From NCBI RefSeq assembly GCF_900110735.1, contig NZ_FOET01000001.1, positions 310,001 through 374,000 on the forward strand: a DNA stretch of 64,000 bases. The letters are read 5' to 3'. Shown in pieces: positions 19,348 to 27,899 of the stretch (positions are counted from its first letter, which is position 1; the number at the start of each line of letters is the position of its first letter). The position numbers and the translations under genes were made by a program. This DNA comes from Streptomyces radiopugnans (GTDB taxonomy: Bacteria; Actinomycetota; Actinomycetes; Streptomycetales; Streptomycetaceae). The notes beneath the pieces are model-generated. The model was not told where the DNA came from and made no database searches. It saw nothing but the letters and a program-made list of their open reading frames with translations.

Positions 19348-19944
19348 ATGCCCGAGCTGATCCTCCCCGACCCGCGTGTCCACGCCTCCTTCCTGGAGGC
19401 CGTGAAGGAGTTCGAGGCCGAGGGCCGGGGCGGGCCGGAGGACAACTCGATGGTCGGCCGCGACATCCTCCGGTACGGCGGGCGCTGGCACGATCCGGAG
19501 GTCTTCGCCGCGTACGCCGCCGCCGTCCGTGCCGACGCCGACGAGGACAGCCCGCGCCCCGAGGGCCACGTCCCGTGCACCACCCTGTGGTGGGCCGAGG
19601 GCGACACCTACCTCGGCCGCATCGCCATCCGCCACCGGCTCAACGGCTTCCTGCTCGACTACGGCGGCCACATCGGCTACGACGTCCGCGCCTCCGCCCG
19701 CCGCCGCGGCCACGCCACGGCGATGCTGCGCGCCGCTCTGCCCGTCGCGCACTCGCTGGGCATCGACCCGGTCCTGGTCACCTGCGACGACACCAACACC
19801 GCCTCCCGCCGCGTCATCGAGAAGTGCGGGGGTGTCTTCGAGGACCGGCGGGGGAAGAAACTGCGGTACTGGATCGCCACGGGACCGGCCGCGCCGCGTG
19901 CGCCGAGTGCCGGGCCGGGAGAGGGCGGAGCCGCCGGCGAGTAG
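19348..19944 (+). CDS. GNAT family N-acetyltransferase
   Basis: 198 residues. The acetyl-CoA site (motif A) is visible as YDVRASARRRGHATAML, followed by motif B (PVLVTCDDTNTASRRVIEKCGG). It most resembles the COG3981-type acetyltransferases. The substrate is unknown. It interrupts the pairing of the radical SAM gene and its TIGR03936 partner, and its own terminator/promoter boundary upstream suggests independent transcription. Confidence 0.88.
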   Translation: MPELILPDPRVHASFLEAVKEFEAEGRGGPEDNSMVGRDILRYGGRWHDPEVFAAYAAAVRADADEDSPRPEGHVPCTTLWWAEGDTYLGRIAIRHRLNGFLLDYGGHIGYDVRASARRRGHATAMLRAALPVAHSLGIDPVLVTCDDTNTASRRVIEKCGGVFEDRRGKKLRYWIATGPAAPRAPSAGPGEGGAAGE

Positions 19945-20054
19945 GCTGGTGGGTAGGTACGGGCCTACCGGCCCCGCACCGGCGGGGACGGCCCGGCCGC
20001 CAGTGTTCGACCGAGGGGCGCTCGTCGCGCCACCCCGCAGCAAGGAGAAGGATC

Positions 20055-20843
20055 CTGGGCAAGCGACAGCCCGAAGGCCCGCCGCCCGCACCCGCGGTGC
20101 AGCGCATCCGCCTGCGTTACACCAAACGCGGCCGCCTCCGGTTCACCAGCCACCGCGACTTCCAGCGCGCTTTCGAGCGGGCGCTCCGCCGGGCCGAGGT
20201 GCCCATGGCGTACTCCGCGGGCTTCACCCCGCACCCGAAGGTCTCGTACGCCAACGCGGCGCCGACCGGCACGGGCAGCGAGGCCGAGTACCTGGAGATC
20301 GCCCTCACCGAGCGGCGCGACCCGGAGGTGCTGCGGCGGCTGCTCGACGAGTCGCTGCCCGACGGACTCGACGTCGTCGACGCGGTGGAGGCGCACACCA
20401 GCGGTTTCGCCGACCGTCTGACGGCCTCCCACTGGGAGCTGCGGCTCGACGGGGTGGAGCCGGAGGAGGCGCGCAAGGCGGTGGAGGTCTTCCTCGCGGC
20501 GGACTCGGTCGAGGTCCGGAGGCAGACGAAGAAGGGCATGCGCACCTTCGACACGCGCGCCGCCGTGGCCTCGCTGGAGGTCGCCCCGACCGGGTCCGAT
20601 AGGCCCGGCGACGGTCCCTGTGCGATACTGCGCCTGGTGGTACGGCACCTGACACCTGCCGTACGACCCGACGACGTCCTGTCCGGCCTCCGAGCTACGG
20701 CCGACCTGGCGCCGCCGGTCCCCGCAGCGGTGACCAGGCTGGCGCAGGGGCCGCTCGATGAGGAGACCGGCACGGTGACCGATCCGCTTGCGCCCGACCG
20801 CGACGCAACCCCCGCCGCGACGGTGCCGGACGGCACCGCGTAA
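20055..20843 (+). CDS. TIGR03936 / DUF2344 family protein (radical SAM partner)
   Basis: About 262 residues. The family signature starts at QRIRLRYTKRGRLRFTSHRDF and continues with AGFTPHPKVSYANAAPTGTGSEAEYLEI. In other bacteria this domain is fused to the C-terminus of the TIGR03960 radical SAM protein, so the two should work together. Start choice: AAGGAG at 20042-20047 is spaced correctly for a CTG codon at 20055 (CTG GGC AAG CGA), and no ATG, GTG or TTG is positioned for that SD. The next normal start is GTG 20097, just before the conserved domain and without an SD. I give the CTG start, with GTG 20097 as the alternative. Confidence 0.85.
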   Translation: MGKRQPEGPPPAPAVQRIRLRYTKRGRLRFTSHRDFQRAFERALRRAEVPMAYSAGFTPHPKVSYANAAPTGTGSEAEYLEIALTERRDPEVLRRLLDESLPDGLDVVDAVEAHTSGFADRLTASHWELRLDGVEPEEARKAVEVFLAADSVEVRRQTKKGMRTFDTRAAVASLEVAPTGSDRPGDGPCAILRLVVRHLTPAVRPDDVLSGLRATADLAPPVPAAVTRLAQGPLDEETGTVTDPLAPDRDATPAATVPDGTA

Positions 20844-21083
20844 GGCCGACGCCGCCGCGCCGCCGATGTGCGAGGCACCAGGGAGCCACCCGGGTCCGGC
20901 CGTCAGGCAGGCGCATCCACCAGCAGACTTTCGCCGTAGCCGGGCCCGAAGGCACGGAACCGGCGAGCGAGACGACAGCTCCCGTGCGGCGCCCGCGCCC
21001 CGGACAGCGGCCCGCGCACATCACGCGGAGCCCAACCGGACCGAGGCACGGCGCCCGGGAGCGTGAACGGGAGAACCGCCCGC

Positions 21084-24000
21084 ATGCGCGAACCCATGGA
21101 ATCCGCAGAATCCACATCCGCGGAGAACACCGAAACCACGCCCACAGCGTCCCCCGCGACCGGTACAGGGGCGGAAGCAGGACAGGGCGGCCCCAGCGAC
21201 ACGCTGCCGCCGCGCCGGCGCCGCCGCGCCGTGTCCCGGCCGGCGGGACCGCCCGCGGTGGCCTCGGCCGAGCCCGAGGTCGTCACAGCGGCGGTCGCCG
21301 CCGCACCGGCCGGGGAGCCGTCGGCGCGGACCGCGGAGCCCGCCGCCGCGTCCGAGCCCGCCGCCGAGCCCGCACCTGAACCGGCCGCCGAGGCGCAGGC
21401 CGCGCCCGCGCGCCCCCGGCGCCGCGCCGTACGCCGGGCCTCGGCCCCGGCCGGCCCGCCGCAGGCGGCCGAGACGGTGGTGCCCGCGGAGCCCGCCGCC
21501 GAGACGGCCGAGGCACAGGCCGAGCCCGCCGGTGTGCCCGAGCCCGCCGCGGCCGAGGAGCAGCCGGCCCCGGCGCGTACGCGTCGCCGTGCCACCCGCC
21601 GGGCCTCCGCCCCCGCGGGCCCGCCGCAGACGGCCGGAGAAGGTGCGGAGCAGGAGGAGTCCGCGCGGCGGGAGCCCGCCGCCGAAGCGGCGGAACCGGC
21701 CGAGTCCGCGGAAGCGGCCGCCGAGGAGCAGCCGGCACCCGCCCGTGCCCGGCGGCGTACCCGCAGGACCGCCGAGAAGCCCGCTCAGCAGGAGTCCGCA
21801 CAGGAGGAGCCCGCAGCGGAACCGGAGCCCGCCGCCGAGGCGCCGGCCGCCGAGGCGCCAGCCGAGGCCCCCGCCGAGGCCCCCGCCGAGACCGGGCGCC
21901 CCGCGAGGACCCGGAAGCCCGCGAAGGCCAAGGCGAGGGCCGGCAAGCCCGCGGAGGCGGAGGAGTCCGCACAGGAGGAGCCCGCGGCGGAACCGGAGCC
22001 CGCCGCCGAGACCGAGCCCGCCGCTCCCCGGCGCGCCCGCAGGAAGCCGCCGATGGCGCCGATGGCGGTGTTCCAGGCGCCCGTGTTCGCCGAGCCGGTC
22101 TTCCAGACCCCGGAGACCGCGGCGGCCGCCGCCGCTGCCGAGTCCGCCGAGGACGAGGAGGAGCCGGAGACCTCCGAGGAGTACGGGACCGGGGCCGGGA
22201 CCGGCGGCAGTGCGGAAGCCGAGCGCGAGGAGCGCGCCGCTGCCCGCCGCCGTCGCCGCCGCCGCAGGGGCGGCGAGCCCGCCGAGCAGGAGGAGCGGGA
22301 CGAGCAGCCCGCCGCCGGGAGTGCCGGAAGCGCCGAGGAGACCGCAGAGGCTCAGACCGGGACCGGGACCGGGGCCGGAGCGGCCGAGGACACCGGCGAG
22401 GAGGACGAGGAGACCTACGGCCGGGGCGAGACCGACGAGGGCGAGGAGCGTCCCTCGCGCCGCCGCCGCCGTGGTGGGCGCCGCCGCCGTCGCGGCTCCG
22501 ACGCCGAGGCGTCCGAGGACGCCGCCGAGGGCGAGGAGGACGACGAGGCCCGCGAGAGCACCGGGGAGAGTGGGGGAGCGGCCACCGAGAACGGCCGGGA
22601 GGACGGGGAGCGGGACGAGGAGGCGGAGGAGCACCAGGGCGCCTCCAGCAGCTCCTCGCGCCGCCGTCGCCGGCGCCGCCGCCGCAGCGGCGAGGCCGAG
22701 CCCCAGGCCGCCGAGGCGGCTCCGGACGACCCGGAGCGCACGGTCGTCAAGGTCCGCGAGCCGCGGAAGAAGAAGGACGAGCCGTCCGAGAGCGCCGACG
22801 GCGTGCAGTCCATCAAGGGCTCCACCCGTCTGGAGGCCAAGAAGCAGCGCCGCCGCGAGGGCCGTGAGCAGGGGCGCCGCCGCGTCCCGATCATCACCGA
22901 GGCCGAGTTCCTGGCCCGCCGCGAGGCCGTCGAGCGCGTCATGGTCGTCCGCCAGAGCGGCGAGCGCACCCAGATCGGGGTGCTGGAGGACGGCGTCCTC
23001 GTCGAGCACTTCGTCAACAAGGAGCAGGCCACCAGCTACGTCGGCAACGTCTACCTGGGCAAGGTCCAGAACGTCCTGCCGTCGATGGAGGCCGCCTTCG
23101 TCGACATCGGCAAGGGGCGCAACGCCGTCCTGTACGCCGGTGAGGTGAACTTCGAGGCGCTGGGCCTGTCCGGCGGTCCGCGCCGCATCGAGACCGCGCT
23201 CAAGTCCGGCCAGTCCGTCCTGGTCCAGGTGACCAAGGACCCCATCGGCCACAAGGGTGCCCGGCTGACCAGCCAGGTCTCCCTCCCCGGCCGCTACCTG
23301 GTCTACGTGCCCGAGGGCTCGATGACCGGCATCAGCCGCAAGCTGCCGGACACCGAGCGGGCCCGGCTCAAGCAGATCCTCAAGCGGATCGTCCCCGAGG
23401 ACGCGGGCGTCATCGTCCGCACCGCCGCCGAGGGCGCCAGCGAGGACGAGCTGCGCCGCGACGTTGAGCGGCTCCAGGCGCAGTGGGAGGACATCCAGAA
23501 GAAGGCCCGCAAGGGCGGCGCGCCGACGCTGCTCTACGGGGAGCCGGACATGACCGTCCGCGTCGTCCGCGACATCTTCAACGAGGACTTCTCCAAGGTC
23601 GTCATCAGCGGTGACCAGGCATGGGAGACGATCCACGGGTACGTCTCGCACGTCGCGCCCGACCTGGCCGACCGGCTCCAGCGCTGGACCTCCGAGGTGG
23701 ACGTCTTCGCCACCTACCGGATCGACGAGCAGCTGATGAAGGCGCTGGACCGCAAGGTCTGGCTGCCCAGCGGCGGATCGCTGGTCATCGACCGCACCGA
23801 GGCGATGGTCGTGATCGACGTCAACACCGGCAAGTTCACCGGCCAGGGCGGCAACCTGGAGGAGACGGTCACCAGGAACAACCTGGAGGCGGCCGAGGAG
23901 ATCGTGCGCCAGCTCAGGCTGCGCGACCTCGGCGGCATCATCGTGATCGACTTCATCGACATGGTGCTGGAGTCCAACCGCGACCTGGTCATGCGCCGCC

Positions 24001-25289
24001 TGCTGGAGTGCCTGGGCCGTGACCGCACCAAGCACCAGGTGGCCGAGGTCACCTCGCTGGGGCTGGTCCAGATGACGCGCAAGCGGGTCGGCCAGGGGCT
24101 GCTGGAGTCCTTCTCCGAGACCTGTGTGCACTGCAACGGCCGGGGTCTGATCGTCCACATGGACCAGGTGCAGACCCAGGGCGGCGGCGGTGGCGGCAAG
24201 CGCGGCAGGAAGAAGGGCAAGGCCGCGGGCCAGCAGCCCGAGACTCCCGTCGAGGCGCCTGCCGCCGAGGTGCCGGCCGAGGCCCCGGAGGAGGAGCCGG
24301 CGGCCGAGACGCCCGCAGAGGTGGCGGCGGAGGCCGCCGAGCCCGCGGCGCTGCCGGAGCCGGAGTTCGTCCCGGACGAGGAGCTGTACAGCAGCGCCGC
24401 CGAGGCCGAGGAGGCCGCCCGGCGCGGCCGCAGGCGGCGGCGCGCCGGCGGCCGCAAGGTGTCGGCTCCGGCGGGTCCGCCGAAGGCGGCTGCCGAGGTG
24501 GAGGCCGCGGTGACGGTGGTTCCGGCCGCCGAGCAGGCGCCGCAGGCGCCTGCGGAGGAGCCCGCCGAGGCCGTCGTGCCCGAGGCCGTCGTGCCCGAGC
24601 CGGCTGCGGAGGAGGCCGCGGCGCCCGAGCCGGCTGCCGAGGAGGCCGCGCCGCGTACCCGGCGCCGTGGTGCGCGCAAGGTGTCGGCTCCGGCGGGTCC
24701 GCCGAAGGCGGCTGCCGAGGTGGAGGCCGCGGTGACGGTGGTTCCGGCCGCCGAGCAGGCGCCGCAGGCGCCCGCGGAGGAGCCCGCCGAGGCGGCCGAG
24801 CCCGTGGAGGCCCCGGTCGAGGCCGCTCCGCCGGCCCGTCCCCGCCGCCGTGTGGTGCGCCGTGCGGCCGCTCCGGCCGGCTCTCCCGAGGCGGCCGAGA
24901 TCACCGAGCCCGCGGTCCCGTCCGCCGGGCCCGCCGCGGAACCGGAGCCCGCCGCCGAGGCGCCGGCCGAGGTCCCCGCGGAAGCCTCCTCGGAGACCGC
25001 CGCGGAGACCGCCGCGGAGACTCCCGCGGAGGAAGCCGCCCCGGCGAAGAAGGCGGCCCGCAAGACGGCGAAGAAGGCCACCGCCAAGAAGGCGACGGCG
25101 AAGAAGGCCGCCACCAAGACCGCCGCCAAGAAGGCGACGGCGAAGAAGGCCGCCACCAAGACCGCCGCCAAGAAGGCGACGGCGAAGAAGGCCACCGCCA
25201 AGACCGCCGCCAAGAAGACGGCCGCCCGCAAGACCGCGGCGGCCGAGCAGCAGAGCCCGTCGTCCGTCTCGGCCCCGGCCGAGGAGTGA
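21084..25289 (+). CDS. rne: Ribonuclease E/G family endoribonuclease
   Basis: 1401 residues from ATG 21084 (GGGAG ten nt upstream; GTG 21063 is possible). Residues 1 to about 600 are low-complexity Ala/Pro/Glu with Arg runs. The catalytic core spans about 605-1035: an S1 domain (TSYVGNVYLGKVQNVLPSME), the metal-binding Asp912 (VIDVNTGKFTG) and Asp956 (IIVIDFIDM), and the zinc-link CxxC at Cys1014/Cys1017 (TCVHCNGRG). The C-terminal part carries a 119-nt duplicated segment and a Lys/Ala/Thr tail made of 14-residue units resembling histone H1. Having disordered arms on both sides of the core is typical of Streptomyces RNase ES, which matures rRNA and degrades mRNA. Downstream are rplU and rpmA, a common association. 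Confidence 0.95.
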   Translation: MREPMESAESTSAENTETTPTASPATGTGAEAGQGGPSDTLPPRRRRRAVSRPAGPPAVASAEPEVVTAAVAAAPAGEPSARTAEPAAASEPAAEPAPEPAAEAQAAPARPRRRAVRRASAPAGPPQAAETVVPAEPAAETAEAQAEPAGVPEPAAAEEQPAPARTRRRATRRASAPAGPPQTAGEGAEQEESARREPAAEAAEPAESAEAAAEEQPAPARARRRTRRTAEKPAQQESAQEEPAAEPEPAAEAPAAEAPAEAPAEAPAETGRPARTRKPAKAKARAGKPAEAEESAQEEPAAEPEPAAETEPAAPRRARRKPPMAPMAVFQAPVFAEPVFQTPETAAAAAAAESAEDEEEPETSEEYGTGAGTGGSAEAEREERAAARRRRRRRRGGEPAEQEERDEQPAAGSAGSAEETAEAQTGTGTGAGAAEDTGEEDEETYGRGETDEGEERPSRRRRRGGRRRRRGSDAEASEDAAEGEEDDEARESTGESGGAATENGREDGERDEEAEEHQGASSSSSRRRRRRRRRSGEAEPQAAEAAPDDPERTVVKVREPRKKKDEPSESADGVQSIKGSTRLEAKKQRRREGREQGRRRVPIITEAEFLARREAVERVMVVRQSGERTQIGVLEDGVLVEHFVNKEQATSYVGNVYLGKVQNVLPSMEAAFVDIGKGRNAVLYAGEVNFEALGLSGGPRRIETALKSGQSVLVQVTKDPIGHKGARLTSQVSLPGRYLVYVPEGSMTGISRKLPDTERARLKQILKRIVPEDAGVIVRTAAEGASEDELRRDVERLQAQWEDIQKKARKGGAPTLLYGEPDMTVRVVRDIFNEDFSKVVISGDQAWETIHGYVSHVAPDLADRLQRWTSEVDVFATYRIDEQLMKALDRKVWLPSGGSLVIDRTEAMVVIDVNTGKFTGQGGNLEETVTRNNLEAAEEIVRQLRLRDLGGIIVIDFIDMVLESNRDLVMRRLLECLGRDRTKHQVAEVTSLGLVQMTRKRVGQGLLESFSETCVHCNGRGLIVHMDQVQTQGGGGGGKRGRKKGKAAGQQPETPVEAPAAEVPAEAPEEEPAAETPAEVAAEAAEPAALPEPEFVPDEELYSSAAEAEEAARRGRRRRRAGGRKVSAPAGPPKAAAEVEAAVTVVPAAEQAPQAPAEEPAEAVVPEAVVPEPAAEEAAAPEPAAEEAAPRTRRRGARKVSAPAGPPKAAAEVEAAVTVVPAAEQAPQAPAEEPAEAAEPVEAPVEAAPPARPRRRVVRRAAAPAGSPEAAEITEPAVPSAGPAAEPEPAAEAPAEVPAEASSETAAETAAETPAEEAAPAKKAARKTAKKATAKKATAKKAATKTAAKKATAKKAATKTAAKKATAKKATAKTAAKKTAARKTAAAEQQSPSSVSAPAEE
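24453..24571 (+). repeat. 119-nt direct repeat in rne, copy 1
   Basis: Matches 24675-24793 at a fixed offset of 222 nt with one difference (T at 24551, C at 24773, silent). It encodes the RKVSAPAGPPKAAAEVEA region of the RNase C-terminal arm. Confidence 0.9.
24675..24793 (+). repeat. 119-nt direct repeat in rne, copy 2
   Basis: Second copy of the segment at 24453-24571, 118 of 119 bases identical and in the same frame. The near-identity implies recent duplication or gene conversion. Confidence 0.9.
25083..25208 (+). repeat. Three 42-nt tandem repeats encoding an H1-like lysine tail
   Basis: Units 25083-25124 and 25125-25166 are identical; 25167-25208 differs only near its end. Each encodes AKKATAKKAATKTA (the last one AKKATAKKATAKTA). 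Further KKT/RKTA residues follow to residue 1388. Confidence 0.92.
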
Positions 25290-25299
25290 CGGACCGGAT

Positions 25300-25331
25300 C
25301 GGCCCCGGACGCCCACCGGCGTCCGGGGCCG
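25300..25331 (+). terminator. rne terminator hairpin
   Basis: 14-bp G/C stem around a CACC loop (25300-25313 with 25318-25331), 10 nt after the rne stop. The tail GTTTGACC doubles as the rplU -35. Confidence 0.75.
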
Positions 25332-25333
25332 GT

Positions 25334-25363
25334 TTGACCCCCCGCGACAAAGCCCCGTAACCT
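25334..25363 (+). promoter_or_regulatory. rplU-rpmA vegetative promoter
   Basis: TTGACC (25334-25339), 18-bp spacer, TAACCT (25358-25363): one of the two best consensus-like promoters in the window, as expected for an HrdB-driven ribosomal protein operon. It predicts a 5' leader of about 170 nt before rplU. Confidence 0.65.
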
Positions 25364-25542
25364 TGACCGTCGCGGCGTGTCGATGGACACGCCAGGCTCC
25401 TGAGCAAATCCCTCCACGCACTCCGCGAGGTGTCGCGTGAGCGCGAGGAGAGGCCGCTCAATCCACTCGGATCCGCACGGGCCACGCCCGTGGCGAGCGG
25501 CTGGCATCAGGGGCTCCACCCACGAGCGAGAGAGAGTTCCGC

Positions 25543-25866
25543 GTGTACGCGATCGTGCGCACCGGCGGCCGCCAGCAGAAGGTGTCCGTCGGCGACGTCA
25601 TTGAGGTTGACCGTATCTCCACCAGCAAGGTCGGCGACAGCGTCGAGCTCTCGACCCTGCTCATCGTCGATGGCGACGCGGTCACCAGCGACCCGTGGGT
25701 CCTGGCCGGTGTGAAGGTCCACGCCGAGGTCGTGGACCACCACAAGGGTGCCAAGATCGACATCATGAAGTACAAGAACAAGACCGGCTACCGCAAGCGG
25801 ATCGGTCACCGTCAGCTGCACACCGCGCTGAAGATCACCGGTATCGACGCCCCGGCGACGAAGTAA
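25543..25866 (+). CDS. rplU: 50S ribosomal protein L21
   Basis: 107 residues from GTG 25543. It starts with the L21 signature (M)[17 protein letters not shown], and the C-terminal [16 protein letters not shown] motif binds 23S rRNA. It is first in the rplU-rpmA operon, with rpmA 14 nt downstream. The long leader (about 25370-25542) could hold autoregulatory structure, but I cannot define one by eye. Confidence 0.98.
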   Translation: MYAIVRTGGRQQKVSVGDVIEVDRISTSKVGDSVELSTLLIVDGDAVTSDPWVLAGVKVHAEVVDHHKGAKIDIMKYKNKTGYRKRIGHRQLHTALKITGIDAPATK

Positions 25867-25880
25867 GGGACTGAGGAGAG

Positions 25881-26138
25881 ATGGCACACAAGAAGGGCGC
25901 ATCGTCCACTCGGAACGGTCGTGACTCCAACGCCCAGCGGCTCGGCGTGAAGCGCTTCGGCGGTCAGGTCGTCAACGCGGGCGAGATCCTGGTCCGCCAG
26001 CGCGGCACCCACTTCCACCCGGGCTCCGGCGTGGGCCGCGGCGGCGACGACACCCTGTTCGCGCTCGCCGCCGGTGCGGTGCAGTTCGGCACCTCCCGCG
26101 GCCGCAAGGTCGTGAACATCGTCCCGGTCGCCGAGTAA
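25881..26138 (+). CDS. rpmA: 50S ribosomal protein L27
   Basis: 85 residues. The N-terminus [23 protein letters not shown] is the short mature-type L27 tail that reaches the peptidyl-transferase centre. There is no cleavable extension like that of Firmicutes. TGAGGAGAG directly before ATG 25881 is a strong SD. Confidence 0.98.
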   Translation: MAHKKGASSTRNGRDSNAQRLGVKRFGGQVVNAGEILVRQRGTHFHPGSGVGRGGDDTLFALAAGAVQFGTSRGRKVVNIVPVAE

Positions 26139-26169
26139 CCACCGGCTCCGGTACGACCCGCAGCACCCT

Positions 26170-26238
26170 CCGAGGGCGGACCGCCTCCCGTCCGTACGTG
26201 TCCCGCGCGTACGGACGGGGAAGCGGTTCCGCCCTCGG
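26170..26238 (+). terminator. rplU-rpmA terminator, long imperfect hairpin
   Basis: An outer stem CCGAGGGCGGA pairs with TCCGCCCTCGG and an inner stem CCGTCCGTACG pairs with CGTACGGACGG around a short loop. The two are separated by small internal loops, giving a structure of about 69 nt between rpmA and obg. Confidence 0.6.
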
Positions 26239-26362
26239 CGCGTTGCAAGAAGTCGTGGAGGGCGGCCCGCCGCGCGCCGCGCCGCCGCACCGGTGCGGCA
26301 CCCCGGCGGTCCGCACCCCGCAATCAGCACACCCCTCGAACACCAGCCTGGAGGCACCCGTC

Positions 26363-27805
26363 ATGACCACCTTCGTGGACCGCGTCGAGCTGCACGTCGC
26401 CGCGGGTAACGGAGGCCACGGCTGTGCCTCCGTCCACCGTGAGAAGTTCAAGCCGCTGGGCGGCCCGGACGGCGGCAACGGCGGCCGGGGCGGCGATGTG
26501 ATCCTCGTCGTCGACCAGTCCGTGACCACGCTGCTGGAGTACCACCACACCCCGCACCGCCGGGCGACCAACGGCAAGCCCGGCGAGGGCGGCCACCGCT
26601 CGGGCGCGGACGGCAAGGATCTGGTGCTGGCCGTCCCGGACGGCACGGTCGTCCTGGACCGGCAGGGCAACGTGCTCGCCGACCTCGTCGGCCAGGGCAC
26701 CACCTTCGTCGCCGGACGCGGCGGACGCGGCGGCCTGGGCAACGCCGCGCTGGCCTCGGCCCGCCGCAAGGCGCCGGGCTTCGCGCTGCTGGGCGAGCCG
26801 GGGGAGACCCGCGACATCGTCCTGGAGCTGAAGACGGTGGCGGACGTGGCCCTGGTCGGCTACCCGTCGGCGGGCAAGTCGTCCCTGATCTCCGTCCTCT
26901 CCGCCGCCAAGCCGAAGATCGCCGACTACCCCTTCACCACCCTGGTGCCCAACCTGGGCGTGGTGACGGCCGGCGCGACCGTCTACACCATCGCCGACGT
27001 GCCCGGCCTGATCCCCGGCGCCAGCCAGGGCAAGGGGCTGGGACTGGAGTTCCTGCGCCACGTGGAGCGCTGCGAGGTCCTGGTCCACGTGCTGGACTGC
27101 GCGACGCTGGAGTCCGAGCGCGACCCGGTGACCGACCTCGACGTCATCGAGGCAGAGCTGGCCCAGTACGGCGGCCTGGACGGCCGTCCGCGCGTGGTGG
27201 TGCTCAACAAGGTGGACATCCCCGACGGCCAGGACCTGGCCGACATCATCCGCCCCGACCTGGAGGCGCGCGGCTACCCGGTCTTCGAGGTCTCGGCCGT
27301 CAGCCGCAAGGGGCTCAAGGAGCTGTCCTACGCCCTGGCGGGGATCGTGGAGGAGGCGCGCGCGGCCAGGCCGAAGGAGGAGGCGACCCGTATCGTCATC
27401 CGCCCCCAGGCCGTGGACGACGCGGGCTTCACCGTCACACAGGAGGGCGACGGTTTCTTCCGGGTGCGCGGCGAGAAGCCGGAGCGCTGGGTGCGCCAGA
27501 CCGACTTCAGCAACGACGAGGCCGTCGGCTACCTCGCCGACCGGCTCAACCGCCTCGGTGTCGAGGACGAGCTGATGAAGGCGGGCGCCCGCGAGGGCGA
27601 CGGCGTGGCCATCGGGCCGGACGAGGACGCGGTCGTCTTCGACTGGGAGCCCTCGGTGGCCGCGGGCGCGGAGATGCTCGGCCGCCGTGGCGAGGACCAC
27701 CGCATGGACACCCTCCGCCCGGCCGCCCAGCGCCGCCGCGACCGCGAGGCGGAGCGCGACGAGGCCCTGCGCGCGTACGAGGACTTCGACCCCTTCGAGG
27801 AGTAG
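26363..27805 (+). CDS. obg: Ribosome-assembly GTPase Obg (CgtA)
   Basis: 480 residues from ATG 26363, fixed by GGAGG at 26350-26354. The N-terminal glycine-rich Obg fold is at 1-160 ([14 protein letters not shown]). The G domain follows, with P-loop GYPSAGKS at 166-173, switch [15 protein letters not shown]3 DVPGLIPGA and G4 NKVD. Then come the C-terminal OCT domain (about 350-425) and an extra charged tail. It acts in 50S maturation and the stringent response; in S. coelicolor Obg levels influence the onset of aerial growth. It is last in the rne-rplU-rpmA-obg block. Confidence 0.97.
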   Translation: MTTFVDRVELHVAAGNGGHGCASVHREKFKPLGGPDGGNGGRGGDVILVVDQSVTTLLEYHHTPHRRATNGKPGEGGHRSGADGKDLVLAVPDGTVVLDRQGNVLADLVGQGTTFVAGRGGRGGLGNAALASARRKAPGFALLGEPGETRDIVLELKTVADVALVGYPSAGKSSLISVLSAAKPKIADYPFTTLVPNLGVVTAGATVYTIADVPGLIPGASQGKGLGLEFLRHVERCEVLVHVLDCATLESERDPVTDLDVIEAELAQYGGLDGRPRVVVLNKVDIPDGQDLADIIRPDLEARGYPVFEVSAVSRKGLKELSYALAGIVEEARAARPKEEATRIVIRPQAVDDAGFTVTQEGDGFFRVRGEKPERWVRQTDFSNDEAVGYLADRLNRLGVEDELMKAGAREGDGVAIGPDEDAVVFDWEPSVAAGAEMLGRRGEDHRMDTLRPAAQRRRDREAERDEALRAYEDFDPFEE

Positions 27806-27824
27806 GAGCGGCGCGGTACGGACG

Positions 27825-27882
27825 GCGAAGCGGCGGTGGCCCCGTCCTCTCCCTGGAGAGGACGGGGCCACCGCCGCTTCGC
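27825..27882. terminator. Bidirectional terminator: 28-bp-arm palindrome
   Basis: Perfect arms 27825-27852 and 27855-27882 with a 2-nt centre (CT). It lies between the convergent obg (+) and the CDP-glycerol-type gene (-), 20 nt and 18 nt from their stops. Confidence 0.85.
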
Positions 27883-27899
27883 GGCTCACCGGCCGCACG

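Noticed and set aside
25083..25208. CRISPR-like array
   Set aside because: 42-nt tandem units without spacers, in frame inside rne. They are protein-coding repeats, not CRISPR.
21021..25421. 1466-codon minus-strand open frame opposite rne
   Set aside because: A shadow of the GC-rich, repetitive rne gene. It encodes Gly/Leu/Arg low complexity and no recognisable domain.
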